Source: a virus. From it: a stretch of DNA of 64,000 nucleotides. The DNA is taken from positions 24,939 to 88,938 of IMG/VR virus record IMGVR_UViG_3300030419_004440. One strand, written 5' to 3'. The notes below the pieces were generated by a model. The model made no database searches. It saw nothing but the letters and a program-made list of their open reading frames with translations, and was not told where the DNA came from. Each line of letters begins with the position of its first letter. Positions within the stretch are counted from its first letter, which is position 1. Positions 10,735 to 19,274 of this stretch are shown here, in pieces. A program made the translations under genes and the position numbers.

Positions 10735-13700
10735 GTGACTACAAATACAACGAATAATATGATGGATTCTATCTTCGATAGCGATCCAACAGATTTTCAG
10801 GAAACCCCATATCACCTTATAACCACGGACCATCCGTGGATGTTTCAGCTTGGGCTATCAACCTTTACAACGGGGACATTGTATAGGTGGTGGCACAAAC
10901 GTGACGGAAATGGTAAATATGAGAATAGAAAGTATTTTATTGAGAATGAAGAAGTCGCAGCTCAGCATGAAGTTCCTTGCGTTGTTCTTGGCGGCGATGA
11001 CACCGAGGGGTATTCCTGCGAGGCCTTTGATAGCTTTAAGGATAAGACGGGTGAATTTAAGGGTCAATTCTCTTTTCAGGGATGGAGAAAAGAGAACGAT
11101 GCTGGTGCGGGACAATATCATCGTATGTATATTGACGGTGGCCACACTGACAAGTGGGCCTTCTCTCAGCCCGGAAAAAACGAAGCTGGAGACCCAAGAA
11201 GTTACAGCTACGAAGATTTAAAAGTTACGGATTTTGATAATGCTTATATAAGAGAAGACGGCGAACTCATGGACGGTTCGGATGACGAACATAAAGCAAG
11301 GTGGTGGCAATCGGACGGTCGAGGTGCTCAGGATCTTTTGATTTTTTTTGGTATGCAGCCTATAACCAACGTCATTGCCATGAATGACTATGTAAACAAT
11401 AAAATATTAAACACGATAGATAGAGGTGCAAAAAAAGAAGACGGAACCCCTGCGGAAGGTGCTTGGACTAAGACAGACTTCGCACGATCAGAGTTTACAC
11501 TAGACATTCAATCTAGTAAAGAGGGGTATGTGGAGTGGAGTGGTTATGTTCCATTTCAGATTAGCCTAGGATCTGGTGACGCTGGAGATGTATTCAAATG
11601 TACAAAATCTGACTGGGTAACTTTTAGACTTCATCTATTTCCTGAAACAGCACCAAAATCTACCCGTCGTGGCATAGCAATGTCCAAACCTTCCTTTGCT
11701 GCACCACCAGTAGACTCACTGGGAAGATCGTACCAAAAAAGGGAGGATGGTAGATTCTCACCTTTTCCTGAAGGTTCTCAGGCCGCAGAAGTTGTTGGCG
11801 ACCTAGACATGAACTTCAATGAGTATACCGGAAAATGGGAGGCCGGTAGCCCGCAAATGGTTGGTATTGTTACACAGAAGATTAGTGCCGCACAAACCAT
11901 TCCTAGCGACAGGCTAAGAAGGGTGACTCCAGAAGATATGCTTAGGAACCCAAACGACCCAAATAGTCACATTATATGGGGTTCGGGTGAAGCAATGTCT
12001 ATACACATGCAAAACAGTAACCCTATGCAATGGACTCCAAATTATCTACAACCATCAAATCTTGATGAAAATGGCAAGTTTGCAGAGATATGCCCAGAAG
12101 ATAGCGAAGAGAGAGCGACGGTAAGAGTCTTCAACGCTAGTTCAAAGCCACTAGAGGTTGACCAGATGTGTTTACTAAACAGAATAGATGGTTTATGGTT
12201 CGCTATAGATTTTCCCTCTGGCGTTGTCGGTGAGGACACAGTGTCTGTTGGTTTTGATGGAAAATGGGAATTCCAGTATTACGCTACCAATGTAGTGCAC
12301 TTCTTTAAAAATAAAGATTTTACTCGTATTCAACCCGCCGCTATAGAGAAAGGGTTTCACAAGGAGTATTATGCGTCAAAATCGTGGGCTGATCGGAATC
12401 ATAACGTATATCAAGGAGCTACAAGAATCTCAGATTTTTTGTATCACGGGGGTTTCCATCAGTTTTCATCTTTTGACTTTATGGATCACTTGATCGCTGG
12501 AACTAGAGATACAAACGCATATTCTCTCACCAGCCCTTTACTGGCACCAAATGGGGACACAATAGAAGGCGATACGGACGGTTTACACACTGGCCCGTTT
12601 TTTGGCTGCTGTTTTCCAGACGGTTATAGCACTGAGGATACGGCTAAATATTTGTCGGACAGAACCTTTATCGCAAAACCGACCATTAATGTAAGCGGTA
12701 AAGTTGATGGTAAGTGGACGCCGACGCACACCCACTTCTCCTCAACGGTAACCGGCGGAGAGACCGAATACAAATATTTTCTGGAAGACGGTATAGCAAA
12801 GGATGGCAGGCCGTTTGCTGAGTATGCAAACCCGGCTGAAAAAACCGGCCCCCGAAACGATTGGAATAAGTGCTATAAGGATCAGCAAAATATTGAACAG
12901 CACCTGTTTGTGACGGATGGGACGAATCTTCTAGACGCTTCACTTAGCCATTTGCCTGCTGACATAGCCCTGAATGCATCCCCTTCCGGATATGTAAATG
13001 GTCAGCCGCTTACTAATATACATAAACTGAACGATGCCTATCACCGAAGCAACGACTCAAGTTTCAGATCCATGGACCTGCTATGTAAGCAATTCTTTAT
13101 GCAAGGAAAAAATTGGCTATATAAAAAATATGACGATGATGATGATAGTGTTGGTATAAAGGATTTTACTGAAAGTAACGCTTTTGATTTTAAGCCAAAT
13201 AGACCAAACAGGATCATGTTTAGACCACTTAAGGCCGAAGCGTATTCACAGTTCATGAGGAGAAATTCGGATGGGAATTATGTTGATCCAAACGCAGAAC
13301 TTGGAACCAGAAGCTATTTTAATCAGAGCCTAGGTAGAGACATGAAGTCTCAAGGGAGGCCATCTTCGGATTCATCTCTATCTCGGGAGCTTGATAATGA
13401 TATAGCACAAATGCGAGACACGAGCGATGCAGCACAAGGAGGGTTTTCAGTTCCGAATATGGCGGGAAACATATACTCTATTTATAATTCTTTTTGGGGG
13501 CTACAGCATCAAGTAGATATACCTACCAGCAAATCAAGCGATTATTTACTTTCCCCCAACGCTAACCTAAAATCCATTCAGGAAATAGATTTTTCTACAC
13601 TATTCCCTCGCCTTCCGGTTACTTGTTGGGGTTTTGCGGGTGGTAACCGTTGGTGTCACTCATCAACCGACATTGATAAGGATAAATACTATGCGAGTCT

Positions 13701-15267
13701 TGACCCCCCTTGGAGGGCTTACAAGATGGGTGACGACGACGATCAACACCGATCTGGTGGTGTAGGAATCATTGCTGCGGCGGCCACATGCACATTACAG
13801 GACAGGGTAAAGTTTGAAAGTACATGTAGACTTGGCTGCTGGTCTTATAGTCATAACAATTCGCCGCCATATAAAGCTTCATGGGGCAAAGGTGACAATC
13901 ACGATAGTTTTTCAACTACAAACCTGTTTGTAAGAGTCTATGCAGCTTGGCCAAAAGAGCAGACAATCTATGATGGTAGATATTTTGCCGTTCACCATTT
14001 TAATGCTGGAATATTAAGCGAAACGTTTGAACATGATGGCGATGAGTGGTACAGGCTGGAGTCGGCGACCGAAGACATTACGCAAAAAGACCCTACCGAT
14101 CCGGCGGGAGGCTTTAAAAGTTACAAATACAAAATCCAAAAGCCGGGCTATGACATAGATTTACTCGGCCCCTCCACAAAGGTGCTTACACCTTCTGAGG
14201 ATGAAGTAAACACTCCTCGTGTTGCAGCTAGCTACTCTAGATTTTACGGGCTAACCACTGTTGAGGTGGCTAATGGGGCATCTACAGTTTACGAGTCCTT
14301 ACCTAGATCGAAGTGGCAGGTTAACAACAGAGTTGTCGCCTCAAGAAGAGGAAAGCTGTTGCCCTTTGAATACAGTTATTGGTCTGTTCAAATTCCTAAG
14401 TTTAAAATTCAGCTTCCGTGGTTTGGCGAGGGCATTGAAGACGGTGAAGAGAAAATTTATAAGAATGGCGGATACGCAATTGTGTTAACAGGAGGGTCAG
14501 ATAACGACGGTTTCTTGAACGCTGAAGCTCGCCCATTTTACGATTTAACAAAAGCAGAAGCCGACAGAGAACAGCAGTTTGATCCAATAAAAAACCCGGA
14601 TTCTGAAGATGTAGTTATGGTTGTTAGAAACCCCGGAGATGGCGGCGATGATGGTAGCTATAAAAAAGGAGACACATTTGTCACCCCTGTAAATATAGGA
14701 GGGGGAACACAGGCCATAATCAAAGTTGCTGATGTTGTAGATGTTGGTGAATACAAAGGAAAAATCTCAACACTTGAGGTTAGCTTTGAGGGTACCGATT
14801 TTGAGAATACTGGTTTCACAGACGTGGATAAAGACAAGCCCATCACAAAGTCATCAATAGGGATGGATCTAAGCCCCGGAGGGTCACAACCAGCGGGCGG
14901 TAGAGGTTTTAATGCTTTTCTAGTAAGAGGCGAAAATCGCCCCACAGTTAAAACTGACCTGAAACCTGAAATAGCCACCTCTGCGGATTTGAATAGATTA
15001 TCTATTAAATCTGAGAAAATATCGGAGCAGGGCGGCGGTATAGGCGGAGGGGGGCACTTTGGCCTTCTTAGTGATAATTTTGAGGCTGATATAGAAATTA
15101 CCAACAAGTCCCCAGACAATAAATATGACCTATTTTTCTTTTTCCATAACGATATTACGCATACTTTCGCATACGGTAACACAAATGTTGGAAATCACTG
15201 GCAAAGAACTGGGGATATGGGTAAGGGGCAAGAACAGTATATAGACCTAACAATAACTACAAATTAA
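10735..15267 (+). CDS. Giant virion-type protein, 1510 aa
   Basis: GTG start with a good ribosome binding site (GGAGA about 8 nt upstream); the ATG two bases earlier runs straight into a stop codon. The protein is rich in Trp, Tyr, Phe, Asn and Asp, as large secreted or virion beta-proteins often are. It has two acidic patches, YDDDDDSVG near residue 798 and GDDDDQH near residue 998, which could bind metal. A Gly-rich stretch (GGGIGGGGHFG) lies near residue 1438. No signal peptide, membrane helix or known catalytic motif is seen. It is the last gene of the structural run before a separate promoter. I infer a tail-fibre or host-interaction role. Confidence 0.65.
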   Translation: MTTNTTNNMMDSIFDSDPTDFQETPYHLITTDHPWMFQLGLSTFTTGTLYRWWHKRDGNGKYENRKYFIENEEVAAQHEVPCVVLGGDDTEGYSCEAFDSFKDKTGEFKGQFSFQGWRKENDAGAGQYHRMYIDGGHTDKWAFSQPGKNEAGDPRSYSYEDLKVTDFDNAYIREDGELMDGSDDEHKARWWQSDGRGAQDLLIFFGMQPITNVIAMNDYVNNKILNTIDRGAKKEDGTPAEGAWTKTDFARSEFTLDIQSSKEGYVEWSGYVPFQISLGSGDAGDVFKCTKSDWVTFRLHLFPETAPKSTRRGIAMSKPSFAAPPVDSLGRSYQKREDGRFSPFPEGSQAAEVVGDLDMNFNEYTGKWEAGSPQMVGIVTQKISAAQTIPSDRLRRVTPEDMLRNPNDPNSHIIWGSGEAMSIHMQNSNPMQWTPNYLQPSNLDENGKFAEICPEDSEERATVRVFNASSKPLEVDQMCLLNRIDGLWFAIDFPSGVVGEDTVSVGFDGKWEFQYYATNVVHFFKNKDFTRIQPAAIEKGFHKEYYASKSWADRNHNVYQGATRISDFLYHGGFHQFSSFDFMDHLIAGTRDTNAYSLTSPLLAPNGDTIEGDTDGLHTGPFFGCCFPDGYSTEDTAKYLSDRTFIAKPTINVSGKVDGKWTPTHTHFSSTVTGGETEYKYFLEDGIAKDGRPFAEYANPAEKTGPRNDWNKCYKDQQNIEQHLFVTDGTNLLDASLSHLPADIALNASPSGYVNGQPLTNIHKLNDAYHRSNDSSFRSMDLLCKQFFMQGKNWLYKKYDDDDDSVGIKDFTESNAFDFKPNRPNRIMFRPLKAEAYSQFMRRNSDGNYVDPNAELGTRSYFNQSLGRDMKSQGRPSSDSSLSRELDNDIAQMRDTSDAAQGGFSVPNMAGNIYSIYNSFWGLQHQVDIPTSKSSDYLLSPNANLKSIQEIDFSTLFPRLPVTCWGFAGGNRWCHSSTDIDKDKYYASLDPPWRAYKMGDDDDQHRSGGVGIIAAAATCTLQDRVKFESTCRLGCWSYSHNNSPPYKASWGKGDNHDSFSTTNLFVRVYAAWPKEQTIYDGRYFAVHHFNAGILSETFEHDGDEWYRLESATEDITQKDPTDPAGGFKSYKYKIQKPGYDIDLLGPSTKVLTPSEDEVNTPRVAASYSRFYGLTTVEVANGASTVYESLPRSKWQVNNRVVASRRGKLLPFEYSYWSVQIPKFKIQLPWFGEGIEDGEEKIYKNGGYAIVLTGGSDNDGFLNAEARPFYDLTKAEADREQQFDPIKNPDSEDVVMVVRNPGDGGDDGSYKKGDTFVTPVNIGGGTQAIIKVADVVDVGEYKGKISTLEVSFEGTDFENTGFTDVDKDKPITKSSIGMDLSPGGSQPAGGRGFNAFLVRGENRPTVKTDLKPEIATSADLNRLSIKSEKISEQGGGIGGGGHFGLLSDNFEADIEITNKSPDNKYDLFFFFHNDITHTFAYGNTNVGNHWQRTGDMGKGQEQYIDLTITTN

Positions 15268-15268
15268 T

Positions 15269-15297
15269 TTCAAATTTAACTACTTTTCGTGTATAAT
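15269..15297 (+). promoter_or_regulatory. Sigma70-like promoter for the 248-aa virion gene
   Basis: TATAAT is present exactly at 15292-15297. A four-of-six -35 match (TTCAAA) lies at 15269-15274, with a 17-nt spacer. It sits in the only sizeable gap of the structural run, directly upstream of a very strong ribosome binding site (AAGGAGGG, 15311-15318). The match to the bacterial consensus is seen directly; promoter activity is inferred. Confidence 0.6.
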
Positions 15298-15325
15298 ACT
15301 ATGACTCTATAAGGAGGGTTTTATA

Positions 15326-16072
15326 ATGGCAGAAATTAAATTCTATGCTAACGAGACTAGCATAGCGGGTGGGACTGATTCCACCCTAATTGATCATACG
15401 TCTGGCTCTGGCATGGGGTTTTTTGGCGGAGGCTTTGGCATTTCCGTACCAGTTGGCCAGTATCAGGATACTACTTTCGTTACCAACTCTGACGGTACGT
15501 CTAGTGGCATTCGTGTTAAAAATACAAAATATGTAGCTAGCACCACTATTCCAAACAGTGGTGTTTCTGCAAATGGCGGGGCTACCATTGGCCTATCCGG
15601 TATGCCAAATTACTACGCACCTCTAAATATTAGATTTGAGCATAGTGAAAAGGTAAGAGTACAAAATTGCAAACTTAGAATATTTGATCGTAATGATATT
15701 TCCAAGCAGGCGAGCGGAGTAACAACTAAGGTGTATGAATGTCGTCATCCACAACCAAATGAGGCATTTAATGGCCAAAGTGGAACTCTAGCAATGCGAG
15801 GCATTAGTAATTATGGATGGACGGAATTTGATCCAACAGAAACTATGGCCGATCTAGCTTTTACGGCTTCGCCCGGCATGAGTGGATTGAACACGTCGGC
15901 TGCTGACACCCTTCCTTCTGGTTTGGCTGACGGAAGTATAAACTGGCTTACTAATGAAGGTACTGCACACGAAAGCACGAGGCATGATTGGTTTGTGGCT
16001 ATGAGTGCTTCACCAGATAGTATAGGAAGTAAAACTCAGTATGGTCTCTACTTCACACTAGAGTACCTGTAA
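15326..16072 (+). CDS. Probably highly expressed virion protein, 248 aa
   Basis: The gene has its own promoter, a near-perfect Shine-Dalgarno sequence (AAGGAGGG, 7 nt before the ATG) and a strong rho-independent terminator just after it. It is therefore likely to be a separate, abundant transcript. The protein has no signal peptide or Cys-rich motif. It contains a Gly-rich N-terminal segment (MGFFGGGFGISVPVG, residues about 29-43), is rich in Ser/Thr/Asn and ends in a beta-type segment (YGLYFTLEYL). These traits fit an abundant structural protein such as a capsid, decoration, tail-tube or fibre subunit. I recognise no family, so the exact role is open. Confidence 0.65.
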   Translation: MAEIKFYANETSIAGGTDSTLIDHTSGSGMGFFGGGFGISVPVGQYQDTTFVTNSDGTSSGIRVKNTKYVASTTIPNSGVSANGGATIGLSGMPNYYAPLNIRFEHSEKVRVQNCKLRIFDRNDISKQASGVTTKVYECRHPQPNEAFNGQSGTLAMRGISNYGWTEFDPTETMADLAFTASPGMSGLNTSAADTLPSGLADGSINWLTNEGTAHESTRHDWFVAMSASPDSIGSKTQYGLYFTLEYL

Positions 16073-16096
16073 ACCGACAATTTAGCGATCAAAGGA

Positions 16097-16126
16097 GGGG
16101 GTGGCGTAGAGCCGCCCCCTTTTTTT
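16097..16126 (+). terminator. Strong rho-independent terminator
   Basis: A 9-bp stem (GGGGGTGGC at 16097-16105 pairing with GCCGCCCCC at 16111-16119, one G-U wobble) encloses a 5-nt loop. Seven T residues follow (16120-16126). It lies 25 nt after the stop of the 248-aa gene and isolates that unit from the radical SAM gene. Confidence 0.9.
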
Positions 16127-16144
16127 ATAGAAGGAAAGAGAAAA

Positions 16145-16915
16145 ATGGACATACTTCATTATATTGAAGTGCACAGCGTAGACCACTGCACCCTATCTTG
16201 CAACTATTGTTCTCATGATGCAGAAAACGCGGATGTCAAATCATATTCACCAGAAGACTATGACAGATGGTTAGATAAATTCTCTGAGAAAGAGATTTTG
16301 TTTGACAATATATCTATTGCCGGTGGAGAACCATTAATAAATAAAAAGCTACCTGACCTGATCTCAATGTGTAAAAAATACACCAATGATATAGTCAGCA
16401 CCATGACGAATGGCTGGTGGCTTAGTAGCAACGAGTCTGTGAAAAAACAAGCAGATAGATTGACTGAGCTAGACGCTCTGAGTGTCACCGTTTATAGGCC
16501 TTATGTTGAGAAGTTTGGAGGGCTAGACGCAGTTCAGGACAGGCTAGAATACTTGCAAGAATTACTTCCCGAACTAAACATAATAAGATGGGGGCAAAGG
16601 ATAGTCAGGGATTTTGGTAAAATAGAATTTACAGATGAAAAAAGGGATACTGTTCCGGACTTTTACTGTGCCTTTATGGGTTGCAAACAACTGCTTCATA
16701 CAGGTCTATTACTGGGGTGTTGTGCTTCTAGGCGTGTTATTTCCATGCCAGCCGTAGACAAGTTTAGCATACAAAACGACTTTGACAGAGACGAATTCAT
16801 TTCGTGGTACTATAAGTACCCCCTCAACCTATGCAACTATTGCTCCATAGCCACAGAGGGGGCTACATATGTACCGTGGACTCAAAAGACAAAGGATGAC
16901 ACCGTGTCGTTCTAA
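16145..16915 (+). CDS. Radical SAM enzyme
   Basis: The N-terminus holds the radical SAM cluster motif C15-x3-C19-x2-C22 (CTLSCNYC), followed by AGGEPLI near residue 60, the usual SAM-binding GGE motif. Further cysteines toward the C-terminus (YCAFMGC, GCC, LCNYC) could carry an auxiliary Fe-S cluster, as in SPASM/twitch proteins. Such enzymes make a 5'-deoxyadenosyl radical to modify peptides, sugars or cofactors. The substrate cannot be told from sequence. Neighbours are an abundant virion protein upstream and a beta-helix protein downstream, so a role in modifying a virion protein or a glycan is possible. Ribosome binding site GAAGGAAAG lies before the ATG. Confidence 0.85.
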   Translation: MDILHYIEVHSVDHCTLSCNYCSHDAENADVKSYSPEDYDRWLDKFSEKEILFDNISIAGGEPLINKKLPDLISMCKKYTNDIVSTMTNGWWLSSNESVKKQADRLTELDALSVTVYRPYVEKFGGLDAVQDRLEYLQELLPELNIIRWGQRIVRDFGKIEFTDEKRDTVPDFYCAFMGCKQLLHTGLLLGCCASRRVISMPAVDKFSIQNDFDRDEFISWYYKYPLNLCNYCSIATEGATYVPWTQKTKDDTVSF

Positions 16916-16946
16916 TTCCCTTCGACCTACAATATAAGGGGTAGGT

Positions 16947-17813
16947 ATGAACATACAAGAAGAGATAGATTTACTAAGCGAAAAGGCTAGACAGCAAAAT
17001 AAAAACAAAACACTGGTAATTCCTGATGGAACTTATCGGCTAAGTAAACCTCTAGTAATAACCGGAGGCGTGAGTGTTGTCAGCGAGGGAAAAGGCAGAC
17101 GTTCAGTCAGGCTTATCTTTATTGGGATGAAAGATGGAGATACTCTAGTCACCGTTAAGGGAAACAATGGGGGCATAATTGACGGGCTCAATATAAAATG
17201 CTTTGATGACGTAGATAACATAACCGGTCTACTTAGCGAAAACTGCTCATCAGCAACATTCTCCAATCTAGACATAGAACTACAATGTGGTTATGACTGT
17301 CTTGGAATTAAACACTTACGCAATGGCAAGCTAGGAGAGTCCTGCATCTACGAAAAGTTTGACATAAGGTCAGACGGAGGTTGTGTAGAAATACAAGGGG
17401 GCGACAATAATGTATTTAGAGATTTTGATTGTCGTGCAGGGACTAAAGTAAAGAATAGCATATCAGCTATATTTAGATTTGCGGAAAACTCTGTTCCGCA
17501 CCATGTCAGGATTGGCCCCGGATCAGGACAAAAAGGCAAACACGCATACTACTGCAACTCTGTGTCAGACTCTGTTTCTGGCGGCGGTATTTTGTTTGAC
17601 TCTTATAGGTGGGAACAACCATCAACCAAGGAAACCACAGCCTTTGTGCACACTCCAAAAAGAAAAGGCGGCAAACTTGGACACGTTACAGAAAGACTCA
17701 CGTTCATTGCGTGTCGATCTTCTAGGGTAAAGACAGCTATCAAAGTGACAAACACTCTTCAGGCGAGGTTTATTGGTAGTTTTTTAGACGGTAAAAAAGA
17801 TATAGAAAGGTGA
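16947..17813 (+). CDS. Right-handed beta-helix (pectate-lyase-like) protein
   Basis: The sequence starts with an IPDGTYRLSKPLVITGGV-type segment typical of pectate-lyase-like and tailspike folds, where a first strand precedes the helix. Short repeating turns with N, G and D follow (GGIIDGLNI, CSSATFSNLDIE, VEIQGGDNNVFRDFD), consistent with beta-helix coils over residues about 20-200. There is no signal peptide. In phages this fold is common in tailspikes and depolymerases that bind or cut polysaccharide. At 288 aa this one is short for a complete tailspike. No catalytic residues can be assigned. Confidence 0.7.
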   Translation: MNIQEEIDLLSEKARQQNKNKTLVIPDGTYRLSKPLVITGGVSVVSEGKGRRSVRLIFIGMKDGDTLVTVKGNNGGIIDGLNIKCFDDVDNITGLLSENCSSATFSNLDIELQCGYDCLGIKHLRNGKLGESCIYEKFDIRSDGGCVEIQGGDNNVFRDFDCRAGTKVKNSISAIFRFAENSVPHHVRIGPGSGQKGKHAYYCNSVSDSVSGGGILFDSYRWEQPSTKETTAFVHTPKRKGGKLGHVTERLTFIACRSSRVKTAIKVTNTLQARFIGSFLDGKKDIER

Positions 17814-17817
17814 TAAA

Positions 17818-18105
17818 ATGAATCCATTCCCAACCCCCTCTGGATCACCAGAACCCTCTGGTCAGCTTCAGTTCCCGTATAATGTATTAGCATTATTAAG
17901 AGAGGAGAGAGATAAGCTTATTAAAGATAGGAACACCCAAAAGGGAAGAATTAAAATTTGTGAGAAGGAAGAGGCTAGATGGAAACAAAACCGGATGGCT
18001 TATAGGAACAATTTAAAGAATATCAACATCAATATCATAGAGGCAAACAGCAAGATAAAAGAAGAACTAGACAGAATGGACGATCTAGCAGAGGAAGATA
18101 TATAA
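17818..18105 (+). CDS. Small coiled-coil protein, 95 aa
   Basis: The first 20 residues are rich in Pro, Ser and Gly (PTPSGSPEPSG). Residues about 28-92 form a strongly charged Lys/Glu/Arg helix with Asn-Ile repeats, very likely a coiled coil. No signal peptide or membrane segment is seen. The start is 5 nt after the beta-helix gene stop, so the two are probably co-translated. It could be a trimerisation or assembly partner of the beta-helix protein; that is speculation from position. Confidence 0.65.
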   Translation: MNPFPTPSGSPEPSGQLQFPYNVLALLREERDKLIKDRNTQKGRIKICEKEEARWKQNRMAYRNNLKNININIIEANSKIKEELDRMDDLAEEDI

Positions 18106-18110
18106 TAAAA

Positions 18111-18141
18111 AAAGGGGGCAGCTTTCACTACCCCCTCTTCT
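18111..18141. terminator. Bidirectional terminator between convergent operons
   Basis: An 8-bp stem with one mismatch (GGGGGCAG 18114-18121 with CTACCCCC 18128-18135) is flanked by an A-run on the left and a T-rich run on the right. It can therefore end both the plus-strand structural unit and the minus-strand unit arriving from the right. It fills the only gap between the convergent genes. Confidence 0.85.
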
Positions 18142-18165
18142 TTTAGGTTAGTCGGATGACTAAAC

Positions 18166-18501
18166 CTATTCATTCTTCTCTGTCTTGGGGTTCCATTTAA
18201 CCCAACCGCGATCAGGCAGCCAGTTTCCTTCGCTGTCTTTACGTTTCGGGAAAAGGCCTCCGCCCTTTTTCATAGATCCGAATGATAACCTTGCCCCACA
18301 ATCTGCACATCGCAGTTCGTAGTATAGGTTGTCGTCCACGTTTCTAACAACGAATTTAATGTTATCAGAACCGCACTTTCCACAGACATCCTCCTCGAAA
18401 ACCTCTTGGAATTTGGCTATCTCGCCAAATATGTCTCTCTGTGAATCTCCTTCAAGCTCAACTTTGAGCTTCCCATTTTTTGTTTGATAAGTAACTTTCA
18501 T
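18166..18501 (-). CDS. Zinc-ribbon protein, 111 aa
   Basis: Two CxxC knuckles are visible (C40-x2-C43 and C65-x2-C68), forming a treble-clef or zinc-ribbon centre after an N-terminal beta segment. I chose the ATG at 18501 because it overlaps the upstream stop (TAATG); four further residues upstream are possible. The gene directly follows the Rad52-like candidate and is probably translationally coupled to it. A DNA- or single-strand-binding partner role is plausible. The name of the family is not known to me. Confidence 0.75.
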   Translation of the reverse strand: MKVTYQTKNGKLKVELEGDSQRDIFGEIAKFQEVFEEDVCGKCGSDNIKFVVRNVDDNLYYELRCADCGARLSFGSMKKGGGLFPKRKDSEGNWLPDRGWVKWNPKTEKNE

Positions 18502-19274
18502 TAACTTCTCCAATCTGCTACATAAGCGGTGATAGAATCAGGGATTAACTTTTTGTCCTGTTGATAGTCGTTAAGCTTTTTAATAGCATCGCTAGCTTGA
18601 CGTTTATCAATCTTTCTTTTTACATTTAAATCAAATACCTCATTGAAAAATTCTGCTACATTTAAATTTAACTGGTTACATTTAGCGTCAATGAAGTTAG
18701 CTTGTGCATCACTCATCCTATAAGAATCGTCATACTCACCCTCTGTCTCCACTCGCTGCGTTTGACTGATACTTTTAACAATACTAGCCGTGTCTTTCTT
18801 TGTCATCTCTTCAGCGGCCACGGTTCGCAACCTAAGAGCCTTTCTTAAAGCCCTGCCCTCTGCACGGGTAGCTGCGGTAGCGGTGTTAAACACGCAGAAC
18901 ATGTCGTCTGTGTTGCCCTCCCAGCTATCTGCTACGTCAGAGAATACAGAGCCATCTGAGAATACGACCTCCCAGATAACAGTAGCTCTTCCAACTTCAC
19001 CGCCAGTGGTTGGCGGAAACACCTGCGTTGGCTTACTGGAAACAATCTGTCCTAAAACTAACTCAGATACTCTTCTCAGCCCTGCACATGTTGGCCTGCC
19101 GTCAAAAAGCTCGTTGTCAGCAAAGAGTCCTAAGATATAATCATTCCACTCTGGAGATGTTATACTAGGTGCTGATTCGTCCATAATTATATCCTTTACT
19201 TTGGTGTCCGTGTTTGACGGTGTTTGTAATTCAATGTCTGCAAACAAATCATCTTTTTCTTCCAATTCAATCAT
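18501..19274 (-). CDS. Possible Rad52-like single-strand annealing protein
   Basis: The core (residues about 40-165) ends in the motif TRAEGRALRKALRLR, which resembles the conserved helix of phage annealing proteins of the Rad52/Sak type. A C-terminal helical domain (from MSDAQANFIDAKC, residues about 195-245) looks like the small C-terminal module found in such proteins. These proteins bind single strands and promote annealing during phage recombination. The assignment rests on motif memory, not an alignment. A generic phage DNA-binding protein is the alternative. The neighbours, a zinc ribbon and a nuclease, fit a DNA role. Confidence 0.4.
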   Translation of the reverse strand: MIELEEKDDLFADIELQTPSNTDTKVKDIIMDESAPSITSPEWNDYILGLFADNELFDGRPTCAGLRRVSELVLGQIVSSKPTQVFPPTTGGEVGRATVIWEVVFSDGSVFSDVADSWEGNTDDMFCVFNTATAATRAEGRALRKALRLRTVAAEEMTKKDTASIVKSISQTQRVETEGEYDDSYRMSDAQANFIDAKCNQLNLNVAEFFNEVFDLNVKRKIDKRQASDAIKKLNDYQQDKKLIPDSITAYVADWRS

